Assembly: GCA_902788785.1 (NCBI GenBank)
Contig: CADALT010000006.1
Coordinates: 1 to 64,000, forward strand
Length of the DNA stretch: 64,000 nt
Source: an uncultured Ruminococcus sp.
Lineage (GTDB): Bacteria > Bacillota > Clostridia > Oscillospirales > Ruminococcaceae
Direction of reading: 5' to 3'
The notes beneath the pieces are model-generated. The model was not told where the DNA came from. It did not search any database and worked only from the letters and a program-made list of their open reading frames with translations. This document shows positions 1-7,320 of the stretch, piece by piece. Both the position numbers and the translations under genes were made by a program. The first letter of the stretch is position 1. Each line of letters opens with the position of its first letter.

Positions 1-1
1 T

Positions 2-1075
2 GAGGAGATAGTATATCTGCTTCTGCTGGGCGAACTGCCCAAAAAGGACGAACTGGCTGCTTTCAGACATATGATAGCTGAGAACCGTCCTCTGCCTGCG
101 GATTTCTTCTCGGATATGATACTCAAAGCCCCCTCGAAGGACATAATGAACAAGATGTCACGTTCGATACTGGCACTTTATTCCTATGATGACAATCCCG
201 AGAACCGTGCCCCCGAATATGAGATGGCAACGGCTATATCCATAATCTCGAAACTGCCTTACATAATGACACTGGCTTATCAGGTGAAGAAGAGGACATT
301 CGACAATCAGACGATGTTCCTGCACCCGCTGGATCCCAATCACAGCACTGCTGAGATGATACTGGCGGCTATACGTCCCGACAGAAAGTTCACTGACGAT
401 GAGGCTAAGCTTCTCGACCTGCTGATGATGCTGCACGCTGAACACGGCGGCGGAAACAACTCCACCTTTGCCTGCCGCGTACTGACATCTTCGGGCACCG
501 ATCCTTATTCTGCATACTCCGCAGCTATCGGTTCGCTGAAAGGACCCAAGCACGGCGGCGCGAACATCAAGGTGTCGGCTATGCAGGAATGCGTAAAGCA
601 GCACGTTTCAAACTGGGACGACGAGGGCGAAGTTGCTGACTTCCTGACCAAGATACTGAAGAAAGAAGCTTTCGACAAGTCTGGACTTATCTACGGTATG
701 GGTCATGCGGTATATACCCTCTCCGACCCGAGAGCGGTGATACTGAAAGCCAATGCAAAGCGCATGGCAGTGGGCACTGAGTTCGAGAAGGAGTACAGAC
801 TGCTGGAAACCATCGAGCGACTGACACCCGAGCTTTTCCTGAAGATAAAGGGCAGCGACAAGGCTATGTGCGCAAATGTTGATATGTATTCGGGCTTTGT
901 TTACAGAATGCTGGGTGTACCTCAGGATCTGTTCACACCTATGTTTGCAGTATCAAGAATGCCCGGCTGGTGCGCTCACCGTTTCGAGGAACTGGTTACA
1001 GGCAAGAGGATTATACGTCCTGCTTACAAGGCTGTAGCTAAGGAAAGGGCTTATGTTCCCATAAACGACAGATAA
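2..1075 (+). CDS. gltA: Citrate synthase, 5'-truncated by the window edge
   Basis: Condenses acetyl-CoA and oxaloacetate to citrate; in a fermentative anaerobe this usually feeds 2-oxoglutarate/glutamate synthesis. The frame is open from base 2 (EEIVYLLLLGELP...), so the N-terminus lies upstream and 357 residues are visible of roughly 430-450 expected. The catalytic signatures are intact: first His in GPKHGGANIKVSAMQ, second His in GMGHAVYTLSDPRA, and the Asp region ANVDMYSGFVYRML near the C-terminus. The gene stops at TAA and is followed by a 16-bp perfect inverted repeat. Identity is secure; the symbol (gltA versus citZ) is a convention. Confidence 0.95.
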   Translation, partial: EEIVYLLLLGELPKKDELAAFRHMIAENRPLPADFFSDMILKAPSKDIMNKMSRSILALYSYDDNPENRAPEYEMATAISIISKLPYIMTLAYQVKKRTFDNQTMFLHPLDPNHSTAEMILAAIRPDRKFTDDEAKLLDLLMMLHAEHGGGNNSTFACRVLTSSGTDPYSAYSAAIGSLKGPKHGGANIKVSAMQECVKQHVSNWDDEGEVADFLTKILKKEAFDKSGLIYGMGHAVYTLSDPRAVILKANAKRMAVGTEFEKEYRLLETIERLTPELFLKIKGSDKAMCANVDMYSGFVYRMLGVPQDLFTPMFAVSRMPGWCAHRFEELVTGKRIIRPAYKAVAKERAYVPINDR

Positions 1076-1123
1076 TTATAAATGCGTCCGCTGGTAAGGA
1101 CGGCGCTCATATAGAAGTTTTAT

Positions 1124-1162
1124 GCCATAGTATTTCTGATGCAAGGTCAGAAATACTATGGC
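1124..1162 (+). terminator. Perfect 16-bp inverted repeat after citrate synthase
   Basis: Arms 1124-1139 and 1147-1162 (GCCATAGTATTTCTGA and its complement) enclose a 7-nt loop. Only a short T-rich stretch follows, so it is a weak intrinsic terminator at best. Its right arm ends 7 bp before the -35 box of the next gene, so a protein-binding role is also possible. Confidence 0.5.
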
Positions 1163-1169
1163 GTTTCTA

Positions 1170-1198
1170 TTGACAATGCGCCATCGTTGTGCTATAAT
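1170..1198 (+). promoter_or_regulatory. Consensus sigma-A promoter of the methyltransferase gene
   Basis: TTGACA at 1170-1175 and TATAAT at 1193-1198 are both perfect consensus hexamers with a 17-bp spacer. The start codon lies 42 bp downstream. Confidence 0.85.
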
Positions 1199-1239
1199 TG
1201 CTGCTAAGAGAAATCAGGCTTTGAAAGAGAAAAAGTGAT

Positions 1240-1887
1240 ATGAAAAATATTGTTTCAGAGTGGTATGAAGAAAAAAAGAATGTTGATGAAATGCGGAATT
1301 GGAATTTGGCACTAAAAGAATGGGAACAGTCGGTTATCAGTTATTTTCCTCCGGGTGCCAGAATATTGGGTATTGGTTGTGGCTTAGGACGGGAAGCATT
1401 TGCATTATCCGATCTGGGATATGATGTGGTCGGAATTGACATTTCAAAAGAAGTCATATCACAGGTCAAACAGCTGTCTGCCGAAAAAGGATATCATATT
1501 TCATTTCAGGAATATGATGGGGAACATCTGAATTTCCCTGCAGGATCATTCGATGTCATAATTATTTGGGCACAAACATTTGGATTGTTATATGGAAACG
1601 AATTCAGGAAGAACTATTTGTCAGGATGTAAAAAAGTCCTTAAAAAAGGTGGACTATGCAGTTTTTCAACGCATGATCACAGGTTTCTGACGGAGCATTA
1701 TCCAAATTGTCTGGACGGTCACAGGTTCTATCCTTTTGCCGATTCCGAAATATACTGGGAGACATTTGAAGTGGATGATCTGATACAGTTTGCAGAGCAG
1801 GCGGGCTTTGATGTTATCCTTTGTGAAAAAGGAAACATTTATAAGCCGGAAGACGGAACAATTCTGCATTGTCTATGCAGAAAATAG
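1240..1887 (+). CDS. Class I SAM-dependent methyltransferase, substrate unknown
   Basis: A 215-residue Rossmann-fold methyltransferase. SAM-binding motif I is RILGIGCGLGREA (about residues 40-52), the acidic end of strand 2 is VVGIDIS, and motif IV is FDVIIIWAQ. The domain resembles the Methyltransf_11/25 families, which act on small molecules, proteins or RNA, so the substrate cannot be read from sequence. It has its own consensus promoter and a terminator behind it, making it a stand-alone unit. Its codons look more AT-rich than those of flanking genes (many AAA, TTT and ATT), a hint of later acquisition that was judged by eye only. Confidence 0.8.
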   Translation: MKNIVSEWYEEKKNVDEMRNWNLALKEWEQSVISYFPPGARILGIGCGLGREAFALSDLGYDVVGIDISKEVISQVKQLSAEKGYHISFQEYDGEHLNFPAGSFDVIIIWAQTFGLLYGNEFRKNYLSGCKKVLKKGGLCSFSTHDHRFLTEHYPNCLDGHRFYPFADSEIYWETFEVDDLIQFAEQAGFDVILCEKGNIYKPEDGTILHCLCRK

Positions 1888-1933
1888 ATCCGGCAAATTC
1901 TGATTTATCTGAGCAGATAAAATAAATACAATG

Positions 1934-1962
1934 CCCCGAAGCGCTTTTGAAACGCTTCGGGG
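1934..1962. terminator. Hairpin terminator between converging genes
   Basis: Ten-bp stem CCCCGAAGCG / CGCTTCGGGG (1934-1943 / 1953-1962) with a 9-nt loop lies between the rightward methyltransferase and the leftward flotillin gene. T-tracts on both sides are weak; it probably serves both strands. Confidence 0.65.
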
Positions 1963-2050
1963 TAAAACTTCTATATGGGTATCCGTCATATGACCTGCCA
2001 TTTCATATTAAAATATATCATGAATAAGACTTTATGTCAAGATATTTTTT

Positions 2051-3511
2051 CTAAGGCTCAATTACCTCAACATCATTGCTGTTAAGGCGTTCAGCCTCTT
2101 CCTCGGCAACTCTCTTGATAGCTTCTTCTCTGGACTTTTCGAGAGCGTCCTTCATGTCCTTGCCCAAAAATTCGGGCAGTGACATTCCTGCCTGCTCAAA
2201 CAGATCGTTCAGAGGGGGAACGCTCTTCATCAGTCCGCTCAAAAAGTTAGCTGTCGAGCCTCCGCCCTGTCCGCCGTTCTGACCGCTGTCCCATACGGTG
2301 ATCTTGTCGATCTTGATGTTCTTGATGGCTTCTACCTGTATAGATATCAGCTGCTCCATCTTGTCAGCGATGATGAGTCTTACCGCAGCATCTGCGTCGC
2401 CGCCTGCTGCTGCAACTATCTGTCTCAGACCTTCAGCCTGCTTGGTCAGTATCTCCTGATTACCCTTAGCCTCAGCCTCCATCTTAGCGAAGATAGCGTC
2501 AGCCTCACCCTTAGCCTTGCGTCTTGTTACCTCAGCCTGTGCCTCAGCTTCGATCTCAGCCTGCTGCTTAGAGATCTCAGCCTTTACGATAACATCAGCC
2601 TTCTGTGTAGCCTTTTCCAGTTCAGCTCTTGTAAGCTCTGCTTCCTGCTGAGCGATGTATGCTTCCTGCTTAGCTTTAGCAGCCTGAACTGCCTCGGCAG
2701 CGGTAGCCTTACGCAGTGACTCGGCTTCTCTCTCTCTTCTTTCAGCCTCAGACTGTGCCACAGCTACCTTAGCATCGTTCTCACCTCTGATAGCGTCAGC
2801 ATTTGCAGCAGCGACCTCGATCCTCTGCTCCTTCTGAGCATGAGACTGACCGATCTCACCATCTCTGTGCTTTTCAGCAACGCTCTTCTTAGCGTCATTG
2901 ATAGCCTTAGCAGCTGCTTCCTTACCCAGCGCTTCCAGGTATCCGCTCTCATCGGTGATATCTGTAACGTTAACGTTTATCAGCTTCAGACCGATCTTTT
3001 TCAGCTCGATCTCAACGTTGTTCGATACTGCCAGCAGGAACTTATCTCTGTCGGAGTTGATCTCCTCGATATCCATAGTAGCAATGATGAGTCTCAGCTG
3101 ACCGAAGATGATATCCTTAGCCAGTTCCTGTATCTCGATCATTTTCAGTCCCAGCAGTCTTTCTGCAGCGTTCTGCATAACGCCGGGTTCAGTGGAGATA
3201 CCTACTGTAAATCTTGAAGGAACATCTATACGGATGTTCTGCTTTGAAAGTGCGTTTTTCAGGTCAACATTTATGGATATAGGTGTCAGATCCATATACT
3301 CATAAGACTGTATAACCGGTACTATGAATGCCGCACCACCGTGGATACAGCGTGCGCTCCTTGCCTGACCGTTCTTGTCCATGCCGACCTTACCGTAGAT
3401 GACCAGCACCTTGTCCGAAGGGCACTTTCTGTATCTTGAAAGAATTGCCATCAGTGCTGCGAATAATACTGCAACTATAATGCAGATAATGATAACAGTT
3501 TCCATTCCCAT
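2051..3511 (-). CDS. floT: Flotillin-like SPFH-domain scaffold protein
   Basis: A membrane scaffold of the flotillin family (B. subtilis FloT/YuaG, about 509 residues) that organises functional membrane microdomains. One N-terminal transmembrane segment (ETVIIICIIVAVLFAALMAI) is followed by the SPFH domain (about residues 30-200). A long Ala/Glu/Lys-rich coiled coil with repeated EAE and KAE units spans about 200-370, then comes the flotillin C-terminal region (IRADKMEQL-like IIADKMEQLISIQVEAI, then KITVWDSG). The ATG at 3511 is chosen because GAGGAG sits 7 nt upstream; the ATG at 3517 overlaps that ribosome site. It is the last gene of the leftward envelope operon, and YuaG likewise pairs with an NfeD-type partner (YuaF) in Bacillus. 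Confidence 0.93.
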   Translation of the reverse strand: MGMETVIIICIIVAVLFAALMAILSRYRKCPSDKVLVIYGKVGMDKNGQARSARCIHGGAAFIVPVIQSYEYMDLTPISINVDLKNALSKQNIRIDVPSRFTVGISTEPGVMQNAAERLLGLKMIEIQELAKDIIFGQLRLIIATMDIEEINSDRDKFLLAVSNNVEIELKKIGLKLINVNVTDITDESGYLEALGKEAAAKAINDAKKSVAEKHRDGEIGQSHAQKEQRIEVAAANADAIRGENDAKVAVAQSEAERREREAESLRKATAAEAVQAAKAKQEAYIAQQEAELTRAELEKATQKADVIVKAEISKQQAEIEAEAQAEVTRRKAKGEADAIFAKMEAEAKGNQEILTKQAEGLRQIVAAAGGDADAAVRLIIADKMEQLISIQVEAIKNIKIDKITVWDSGQNGGQGGGSTANFLSGLMKSVPPLNDLFEQAGMSLPEFLGKDMKDALEKSREEAIKRVAEEEAERLNSNDVEVIEP

Positions 3512-3517
3512 AACCAT

Positions 3518-3642
3518 TCTCCTCGTCTTTAATGTAAATATTTAATGTGATAAGTTGTCTCTTCTTCTTTATGAATGTTGTCTCATTCTTTTGTTTATAT
3601 CTCTTTATACTATAGTTTTATCTGTCTTTTCCGCAGGTGAGC
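3518..3642 (-). promoter_or_regulatory. Purine-rich leader of flotillin gene
   Basis: Read leftward this spacer is A/G-rich, with AACAAAAGAA followed by two GAGACA units (3549-3595 on the plus strand as TGTCTC copies). The same pattern recurs at 4745-4784 and 24181-24208. No hairpin or convincing promoter was found. See findings. Confidence 0.4.
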
Positions 3643-3726
3643 TTATTTGCTACATCGGTAAGTACCTGTGAATTGTTTGCCGAACGTTTCATAACGGTAT
3701 ACGGACTTCTGAAGTATGTTGTTCAT
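3643..3726 (-). CDS. Candidate 27-residue small protein
   Basis: ATG at 3726-3724 lies 6 nt behind an AAGGAG ribosome site and opens 27 codons ending in TAA (begins MNNILQKSVYRYETF, ends TYRCSK). It starts 12 bp after the stop of the upstream gene and precedes the flotillin leader. The product is basic and aromatic with no membrane segment. The strong ribosome site and tight spacing are the only support; conservation was not tested. Confidence 0.4.
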   Translation of the reverse strand: MNNILQKSVYRYETFGKQFTGTYRCSK

Positions 3727-3737
3727 GTTCTTCTCCT

Positions 3738-4673
3738 TTATTTTTCGGATGTGTTATATCCGCATTTTTCGACAATCATATCTTTGTACTTATCATGTGC
3801 TTTATCGTCATCTGGGTCGAAGTTAACTTTTTCACCGCCTGCGACATATATTTTATTTTTATCAATTTCCTCAAAACCTTTTTCCTCGCCACTTAGTGTG
3901 CGTACTGTACAGCAATAATTTCCTCCGAAGTCCGAAGCAGCCGCATATTCTTGGCATAAAGCTTCTGCTTTTTCAGTAAATTCATCTATCATATCATATT
4001 TGCTTTCATCGGTTATATCGATATTTACGCGAAAAACAAAGGTTTTGATATCTGCGGCTGAATCCATATCGATATCTGATAATACAGGGCAATTTTCGGG
4101 TGATAAGTATTCAGATACCTTGTCATTGTTACGATATCTATATTGGGTATAACCTGCCGCGTAATCAAAAGCTGATATATTGATCGTATATCCATCGCCA
4201 TTTACTCTATGTGAACTGTCATGATCACGTTCTGCTTCAAAATACTTAGGCAGTATATTATCGATTATATCATCGTTTACTATGTTGTATATCTGTAACG
4301 AAAACGCTGTCATCATAGCACCGTCTGATTTAGTATATCTGTTTCTTATGTATTCGCTCAGACTTTCATCTTGATACCAATTAAGATAACCCTCTCCGCT
4401 GTTAAGTTCAAGGTGTCTTTCGTTGCCGTTTTTATCCTTGTATTCAATATCATAATCTTTCATTATGGAAGGAATTTTCAGCGGAGCGTCATCATCGGTA
4501 CCAAACTCGCTATCAGTAACGGTTATCTTGTAATCTCCCTTAAAAGTCTTGTCAAAGAGATCTTTGTATCTCTTCTCATAGTCGATGCCTCTACACCATG
4601 AAAACCATATCCCACCTGCAACACCCAAAACGGCTGCTGCAGCTATCAGTGCGGCTTTTGCTTTTGTTTTCAT
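3738..4673 (-). CDS. Membrane-anchored extracytoplasmic protein, unknown function
   Basis: I do not recognise this 311-residue protein. A basic start (MKTKAK) leads into one hydrophobic segment (about residues 7-25, ALIAAAAVLGVAGGIWF), probably an uncleaved signal anchor. The remaining 285 residues are very rich in Asp, Glu, Lys and Tyr, as expected for an exported soluble domain. A pair of cysteines (NYCC) lies in the last quarter. AAGAGG lies about 8 nt before the ATG, which follows a 156-nt purine-rich leader. It sits between the SdpI-like gene and flotillin in one leftward operon, suggesting a role in the same envelope process. Confidence 0.75.
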   Translation of the reverse strand: MKTKAKAALIAAAAVLGVAGGIWFSWCRGIDYEKRYKDLFDKTFKGDYKITVTDSEFGTDDDAPLKIPSIMKDYDIEYKDKNGNERHLELNSGEGYLNWYQDESLSEYIRNRYTKSDGAMMTAFSLQIYNIVNDDIIDNILPKYFEAERDHDSSHRVNGDGYTINISAFDYAAGYTQYRYRNNDKVSEYLSPENCPVLSDIDMDSAADIKTFVFRVNIDITDESKYDMIDEFTEKAEALCQEYAAASDFGGNYCCTVRTLSGEEKGFEEIDKNKIYVAGGEKVNFDPDDDKAHDKYKDMIVEKCGYNTSEK

Positions 4674-4829
4674 TCAAATTACCTCTTCTCTCTTTTTTGC
4701 TTTAATCAAAAGCCGTCTTGTTGTCTTCCTTCTTTTGTTCTACACATAAGATATTGTCTCTTTTTTATGTCTCTTTCTTTTGTTAAAAGCTGTTGTTTCT
4801 TTTATTCTCGATTATTTATATTTATGTTT
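4674..4829 (-). promoter_or_regulatory. Purine-rich untranslated spacer with repeated GAGACA
   Basis: On the minus strand this 156-nt spacer is A/G-rich and contains AACAAAAGAAAGAGACA followed by AAAGAGACAATATCTTAT (4745-4784), closely matching the flotillin leader. It has no coding potential and no clear promoter. Confidence 0.45.
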
Positions 4830-5180
4830 TTATTGTTTGTCATATTTGTTTTTGAGCTGATTCTCTACTTTAACTATAGAAAATACGAAAGCCAGTATCT
4901 GTAGACCCAGTACAGCCGACTGCATCACTATACCGTTTCTCTCGCTTGTTGTCAGGAAAAGTGATATCATAGTTATCAAAAATCCTAATATACCGAAAAT
5001 GATCCAGAATGTTCCACACCTTTGATTAGCGAAATACCATGCATCCTTGCTTGAAAGCGCACGCTTTGTCTTGAAGCCTATCGAACAGCTTTCATATGCA
5101 TCGGAATTTTCTCTCATGCAGCATCCGCCAAGTATCATCGTCAGTGATATGACCACATTCACAATTATTATAATGCTCAA
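4830..5180 (-). CDS. SdpI-like small membrane protein
   Basis: A 116-residue protein with about three membrane segments (residues 2-18, 58-76, 85-105). The central GFKTKRALSSKDAWYFANQR followed by CGTFWIIFGILGF matches the signature of the SdpI/YhfL C-terminal domain (G-hRT--s-ss-e-W---n---G). Family members include the immunity protein against the B. subtilis SDP killing peptide, though many homologues have unknown roles. The start is TTG at 5180, supported by AAGGTGAGG upstream; no ATG fits as well. Its place in a flotillin/NfeD operon suggests a membrane-stress or antimicrobial-peptide role, which is inference. Confidence 0.75.
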   Translation of the reverse strand: MSIIIIVNVVISLTMILGGCCMRENSDAYESCSIGFKTKRALSSKDAWYFANQRCGTFWIIFGILGFLITMISLFLTTSERNGIVMQSAVLGLQILAFVFSIVKVENQLKNKYDKQ

Positions 5181-5200
5181 TTTGCCTCACCTTGCTTTTA

Positions 5201-5593
5201 TTATTTTTTCTTTTTTGATTTTTGTTGTCTTTTCTTTTGTCTTATAGTTTTTTCTTTATTTCCCGCGTCATTTTGACATTTTTCTATCTTTACAGCAGAA
5301 ATCACTGCGTATATCACAGCACCGGCTATCAGAGGTATCTCGATAAGTTCGAGCTTTGTGCTCTCAAATATCGCCGCCAGCCCCAGCACGATGAATACTG
5401 CGCTCATCAGTAAAAATACCACTGCGGACTGTCTGTAATACGGCTTTTTGTCCATTGACTCCCGTTCTGTTTTCGGTGCGAATATATAAGCATTGTTAAA
5501 TAAGTATCCTCGTTCAAGAAAATGCCGTATGCTGCATTCTGCCAAGAGTGCGCTTATCACGAATAGTATTATCGAAGTTATGATTCTTGACAT
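5201..5593 (-). CDS. Small membrane protein, DUF3784-like
   Basis: A 130-residue protein with an N-terminal hydrophobic segment, a middle motif (RGYLFNNAYIFAPKTERE then MDKKPYYRQSAVVF) and two further membrane segments. It ends in a very basic tail (KKRQQKSKKKK). The N-N-A-Y/F...ER--MDKKPYYRQS pattern resembles DUF3784-type proteins, which have no known function. ATG at 5593 is preferred because GGGAGG lies 8 nt upstream; the GTG at 5602 overlaps that site. It lies 24 bp after the NfeD-type gene and 20 bp before the SdpI-like gene in the same operon. Confidence 0.65.
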   Translation of the reverse strand: MSRIITSIILFVISALLAECSIRHFLERGYLFNNAYIFAPKTERESMDKKPYYRQSAVVFLLMSAVFIVLGLAAIFESTKLELIEIPLIAGAVIYAVISAVKIEKCQNDAGNKEKTIRQKKRQQKSKKKK

Positions 5594-5617
5594 ATCCTGC
5601 ACCTCCCGGATATTTTA

Positions 5618-6346
5618 TCAAGCGTCTTTTTCAACTATAACATCGTCTCCACGAACGTCTACCACGATGACCTTTGTGCCTGTTGCAAGGGTCTCATCAC
5701 CCTCATTGAAAGCACCGAGTTCCATCATCTGTCCCTGCAGTGTCATCGTGACCTTTCCCATGCCGCTGTTTTTGGGAGGGCAGGGGATATATACCGTTGC
5801 GCTCTCACCTATGGCATTTCTAAGGTCCACCGTGCCGTTTTCTGTGAGTTTCATTGAAAGCTGCATCATCTTAGCTATGACTACCATTGTCATTGCACCC
5901 AGTATGAAACCCACCGCCAGCGAGATCACCTTAGGTACCTGTGAACCTATCAGCACTATCGAAGTCCAGCTTGATACCGTGAAGAAAGCAACTATCGTCT
6001 GCATAGTGAACAGGTGCATCGAAGTATCACTTACGCTGTCGTTGTATGAGTGATCGTGAAAACCTGCGTCACTGTGGTGTGCGGAAAGATCATGAAAGGC
6101 TGCGGCATCGTGATGTATATCTATTATATTGTGTCCGCCTATATCATGTCCGCCTGCATCAACGTGCATATCCAGTCCCGAGGTATCACTGATATCGTGT
6201 CCGCCCAGACCGTGGTGATGCATCCCGAAGAATACCGTAAGCGTGGTCTGTATCACCAGAAGCAGCGTTGAAGGAAATGCAATGCAGTAAAGTACCTTTA
6301 ATATCTCGCTAAGGCTGTCCCACCACTGGCTGAAATTTTCCATCAT
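5618..6346 (-). CDS. NfeD/YuaF-type membrane protein with His-rich loop
   Basis: A 242-residue membrane protein of the NfeD type that partners SPFH proteins. An N-terminal membrane segment (about residues 17-38) is followed by a striking loop of about 70 residues with some 15 His and many Asp/Gly (MHHHGLGGHD, then GGHDIGGHN). Further membrane segments lie at about 110-165, then a soluble C-terminal OB-fold region (NAIGESATVYIPCPP ... GTKVIVVDVRGDDVIVEK), as in YuaF. The ATG at 6346 lies 7 nt after AGGAGG. It is the first gene of the leftward operon whose last gene is flotillin, and its promoter carries a palindromic operator. Confidence 0.82.
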   Translation of the reverse strand: MMENFSQWWDSLSEILKVLYCIAFPSTLLLVIQTTLTVFFGMHHHGLGGHDISDTSGLDMHVDAGGHDIGGHNIIDIHHDAAAFHDLSAHHSDAGFHDHSYNDSVSDTSMHLFTMQTIVAFFTVSSWTSIVLIGSQVPKVISLAVGFILGAMTMVVIAKMMQLSMKLTENGTVDLRNAIGESATVYIPCPPKNSGMGKVTMTLQGQMMELGAFNEGDETLATGTKVIVVDVRGDDVIVEKDA

Positions 6347-6399
6347 ATTATCGCCTCCTGTAAAAAGATGTAAGCTGTGATGTAAATCAGTAAAAGTTG

Positions 6400-6418
6400 A
6401 TGTAAATTTAATTTACAT
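6400..6418. promoter_or_regulatory. Palindromic operator at the NfeD operon promoter
   Basis: ATGTAAATTTAATTTACAT is a perfect inverted repeat around its central base. The core GTAAATT-N-AATTTAC (6402-6416) starts 4 nt after the -10 box of the leftward promoter, so a bound repressor would cover the transcription start. A second copy occurs at 6733-6747. Two more TGATGTAAAT half-sites begin at 6378 and 6398, 20 bp apart. Confidence 0.75.
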
Positions 6419-6420
6419 AG

Positions 6421-6449
6421 ATTATACACCATTCTTCCTCATTTGTCAA
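6421..6449 (-). promoter_or_regulatory. Consensus promoter of the NfeD-flotillin operon
   Basis: On the minus strand TTGACA (6449-6444) and TATAAT (6426-6421) are separated by 17 bp, a perfect sigma-A promoter. It drives the gene set ending with flotillin. Confidence 0.85.
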
Positions 6450-6699
6450 TAGGTTTTCAAAAAAATTTTTTATTTTATCTGAAAGAGATATTTCCCGAAA
6501 ATAAAAGCTATATATAAATAATGTTTAGTCTGTTATCGACCGAGCCGAAATATTATTGTTTCTCTCTCGGGGTAAACAACAGGTAAATCATATACTGCTT
6601 TTATAAGTAAACAGAATGCTTGCTTGATTAAGTGAAGATAGTTCTGATACATTTATATTTACCCATGGTAAAATAAATTGTTAATTTTTTGTGAAATGC
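6450..6699. other. AT-rich region between divergent promoters
   Basis: About 250 bp lie between the two divergent promoters. It is AT-rich, contains no ORF of note and no convincing RNA structure. An upstream activating function is possible, but nothing specific is visible. Confidence 0.4.
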
Positions 6700-6728
6700 T
6701 TGCAATTTGCGGAAATGTGTGGTATCAT
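6700..6728 (+). promoter_or_regulatory. Promoter of the XRE regulator gene
   Basis: TTGCAA (6700-6705) and TATCAT (6723-6728) with a 17-bp spacer. The operator copy at 6733-6747 follows after 4 nt, exactly as in the divergent promoter. Confidence 0.7.
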
Positions 6729-6732
6729 GTAA

Positions 6733-6747
6733 GTAAATAAAATTTAC
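6733..6747. promoter_or_regulatory. Second operator copy at the regulator promoter
   Basis: GTAAATAAAATTTAC matches the core at 6402-6416 with the same 7-1-7 arrangement and one arm mismatch. Its position over the start site fits autorepression. Confidence 0.7.
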
Positions 6748-6769
6748 ACGATGAGGGGAGGCACTGAAA

Positions 6770-7297
6770 ATGGATGCTAAAAACATAGGACGCATTATCA
6801 AGGAAGCCCGTTTAGCTAAAAAAATGACCCAGAATGAGGTCGTAGGGGATTTCATTACAAGGAATATGCTAAGCCAGATTGAGAGCGGTACAGCGATGCC
6901 GTCGGTAAAAACACTTGAGTATCTTTGTAAAGTGCTTGATATACAGATAGAAGCTTACGATTCTTCGCCTGTTTCCGATAACGGGATGACAAGCTATATC
7001 GACCTGAGAAATCTTTATGCGGCGGGGGTCTATCAGCCGCTGGTCGATGCGGAAGCTCCTGTGGGATATGTGGATGAATTTACGGCACTTAAAGCCAGAG
7101 CGTGTCTGCATCTTGCGGAAGAGCTTTCCGATCATGATGATATAGTCGATTATCAGAAGGCAGTGGAGCTTGCCAAAAAAGCCAAGGAGCTTTCAACTCA
7201 GGGAATATTTGCAGATATAAGCGCTTCGGGCAGAGCCGATAACGTTATAAAAAAAGCTGCCGCAAAACTCAGTGAGTATTACAGCAGCCTTGTATAG
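6770..7297 (+). CDS. XRE-family transcriptional regulator
   Basis: A 175-residue regulator with an N-terminal helix-turn-helix of the HTH_3/XRE type (about residues 6-60: IGRIIKEARLAKKMTQNEV, then FITRNMLSQIESGTAMPSVKTL). The C-terminal part is helical, with repeated Ala/Leu-rich segments that could be TPR-like or a dimerisation domain. GGGAGG precedes the ATG. Twin operators in its own promoter and in the facing NfeD operon promoter suggest it represses both. It is followed after 23 bp by a small membrane protein gene, which could be its sensor partner. The regulatory link is inference from geometry. Confidence 0.85.
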   Translation: MDAKNIGRIIKEARLAKKMTQNEVVGDFITRNMLSQIESGTAMPSVKTLEYLCKVLDIQIEAYDSSPVSDNGMTSYIDLRNLYAAGVYQPLVDAEAPVGYVDEFTALKARACLHLAEELSDHDDIVDYQKAVELAKKAKELSTQGIFADISASGRADNVIKKAAAKLSEYYSSLV

Positions 7298-7320
7298 AGA
7301 GACATCAGAAAGGAAAAGAG

